DNA of 64,000 bases from Pseudomonas sp. ADAK18 (GTDB taxonomy: Bacteria; Pseudomonadota; Gammaproteobacteria; Pseudomonadales; Pseudomonadaceae): contig NZ_CP052859.1 of NCBI RefSeq assembly GCF_012935695.1, positions 4,443,001-4,507,000 of the forward strand, written 5' to 3'. Position numbers and translations under genes: made by a program. Positions 63,150 through 64,000 of this stretch are shown here, one piece after another. Every line of letters begins with the position of its first letter. Within the stretch, counting starts at the first letter, position 1. The notes beneath the pieces were generated by a model, which saw only the letters and a program-made list of their open reading frames with translations, was not told the DNA's origin and searched no databases.

Positions 63150-63279
63150 ACTAATCCCTTATCTGACTGCACGGTCTGGCTGAAAGACTTGCACTGTAGA
63201 GCCCTTGCGCGCCATCCAAATCAGCCAAAGGAATGATTTGCAGACTCCGATGAATGCTAGCTTTGCGCCAGCATTCCGG

Positions 63280-63912
63280 TTATTTCATGCTGGTAAATGC
63301 CAGCTTTACACCGATCGCAATCAGCACCGCACCCATTCCCCGATCGAACCAATGTCCCATCCGCGCAAACCCTGCCCGCACCCGCTGCTGGCTGAACAAC
63401 ATCGCCACCAGGCAGAACCAAAGAGCCGTAGCCACCGCCAGATAAACCCCATAACCCGCCTGGACCGCCAGCGGCGTGTGGGGATTGATCACCACCGTAA
63501 ACAGCGACAGGAAAAACAGCGTGGCCTTGGGGTTCAACCCATTAGTAACAAACCCCGAAGTGAAAGCCCCTCGCGCAGTGCGCTCACCCGCTTCACGGTG
63601 CAAATCTTCCTCATTGGAAGGCTTGGCCGGCTGAGCACGCAACGCCTTGAAACCGATGTACAACAGGTAAGCCGCCGCCGCCCACTTCAACGCGTTGAAC
63701 AACACGATGGACTGGGAAACGATCAGGCCGATACCGAGCAACGAGTAGCCCACATGCAGGAAAATCGCCGAACCGACGCCCAACGCTGTCCAGGTCCCGG
63801 CGCGGCGGCCATGGGTCACACTCTCACGTACCACCACGGCGAAATCCGGCCCCGGGCTGGCCACCGCCAGCAAGTGAATCAAGGCCACGGTCAAGAACTC
63901 AGTGAGGTACAT
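63280..63912 (-). CDS. LysE/RhtB family exporter
   Basis: 210 residues from ATG at 63912 with GGAG five bases upstream; a GTG two codons earlier is too close to it. Six hydrophobic segments; the family motif LLAVASPGPDFAVVVRESV is in TM1 and FVTNGLNPKATLFFLSLF is in the third region. It exports amino acids or similar compounds with proton exchange. It begins near the window edge; the 88 bp upstream suggest a divergent regulator just outside. Confidence 0.9.
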   Translation of the reverse strand: MYLTEFLTVALIHLLAVASPGPDFAVVVRESVTHGRRAGTWTALGVGSAIFLHVGYSLLGIGLIVSQSIVLFNALKWAAAAYLLYIGFKALRAQPAKPSNEEDLHREAGERTARGAFTSGFVTNGLNPKATLFFLSLFTVVINPHTPLAVQAGYGVYLAVATALWFCLVAMLFSQQRVRAGFARMGHWFDRGMGAVLIAIGVKLAFTSMK

Positions 63913-64000
63913 GCACACTCCAGGAAGTAACTGATTATTTCATCTGATAGGCTCGGCAGATTACGCCTTCGAACCCCGCCGAAAAAGGTACAGTTGATGA

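Noticed and set aside
59221..63236. two plus-strand frames above 540 residues opposite DUF1302 and the CoA ligase
   Set aside because: Shadows of genes with clear motifs on the minus strand.

Overview
The window is about 61-63% GC and reads as chromosome of a fluorescent Pseudomonas (P. fluorescens group). The evidence is a Pseudomonas-type division and cell-wall (dcw) cluster ending in lpxC, an AlgA-like sugar nucleotide enzyme, an OprD-family porin, a PET-type exporter, and several different Pseudomonas REP/REPIN repeats (GTGGGAGC..., GTAGGAGCGAGC...). No insertion sequence, prophage, CRISPR array or tRNA was seen. The species call is an inference from gene content.

Bases 1-16.9 kb are accessory. 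They hold the 3' half of an algA-like gene and its terminator, a small membrane protein, an SDR oxidoreductase, a LysR/MFS divergent pair sharing a 23-bp palindrome, a SnoaL-like protein, and a four-gene exporter operon (outer membrane factor, FUSC, DUF1656, HlyD). These are followed by an orphan 735-residue protein of lower GC, a second LysR gene, a 2-hydroxyacid dehydrogenase, a CheV-type CheW-receiver protein, a GNAT acetyltransferase and a YkgJ-type Cys-cluster protein. Bases 16.9-29.9 kb hold a periplasmic binding protein fused to a RidA domain, an 80-residue protein with a palindrome over its likely promoter, an RND pump (adaptor and permease) with a metal-sensor-like two-component system, a strongly structured candidate small RNA or leader, an OprD-family porin, and two tandem paralogous GGEEF diguanylate cyclases.

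Bases 29.9-47.9 kb are the core dcw operon, all on the minus strand: mraZ-rsmH-ftsL-ftsI-murE-murF-mraY-murD-ftsW-murG-murC-ddlB-ftsQ-ftsA-ftsZ-lpxC. Most genes from mraZ to ddlB overlap their neighbours by a few bases. A consensus-like promoter and three 10-bp-spaced GTGG boxes, a candidate MraZ operator, lie upstream of mraZ. Next come rnpB (RNase P RNA, minus strand) and rsmI, which diverges from lpoA-yraN-gmhA-BON lipoprotein, the same gene order as E. coli yraL/yraM-N-O-P.

Bases 53-64 kb hold an OmpA-like lipoprotein with a glutamine-rich tail, a glyoxalase-II-like hydrolase, a large MalT-type LuxR regulator, a DUF1329/DUF1302 outer membrane pair next to an AMP-forming acyl-CoA ligase, and a LysE-type exporter. 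The MalT-like regulator, DUF1329, DUF1302 and ligase lie in one direction and may form one uptake/activation system for a hydrophobic substrate. Many start codons were moved from the longest open frame to an internal start using Shine-Dalgarno spacing, signal peptides or promoter position; these choices are stated per gene.
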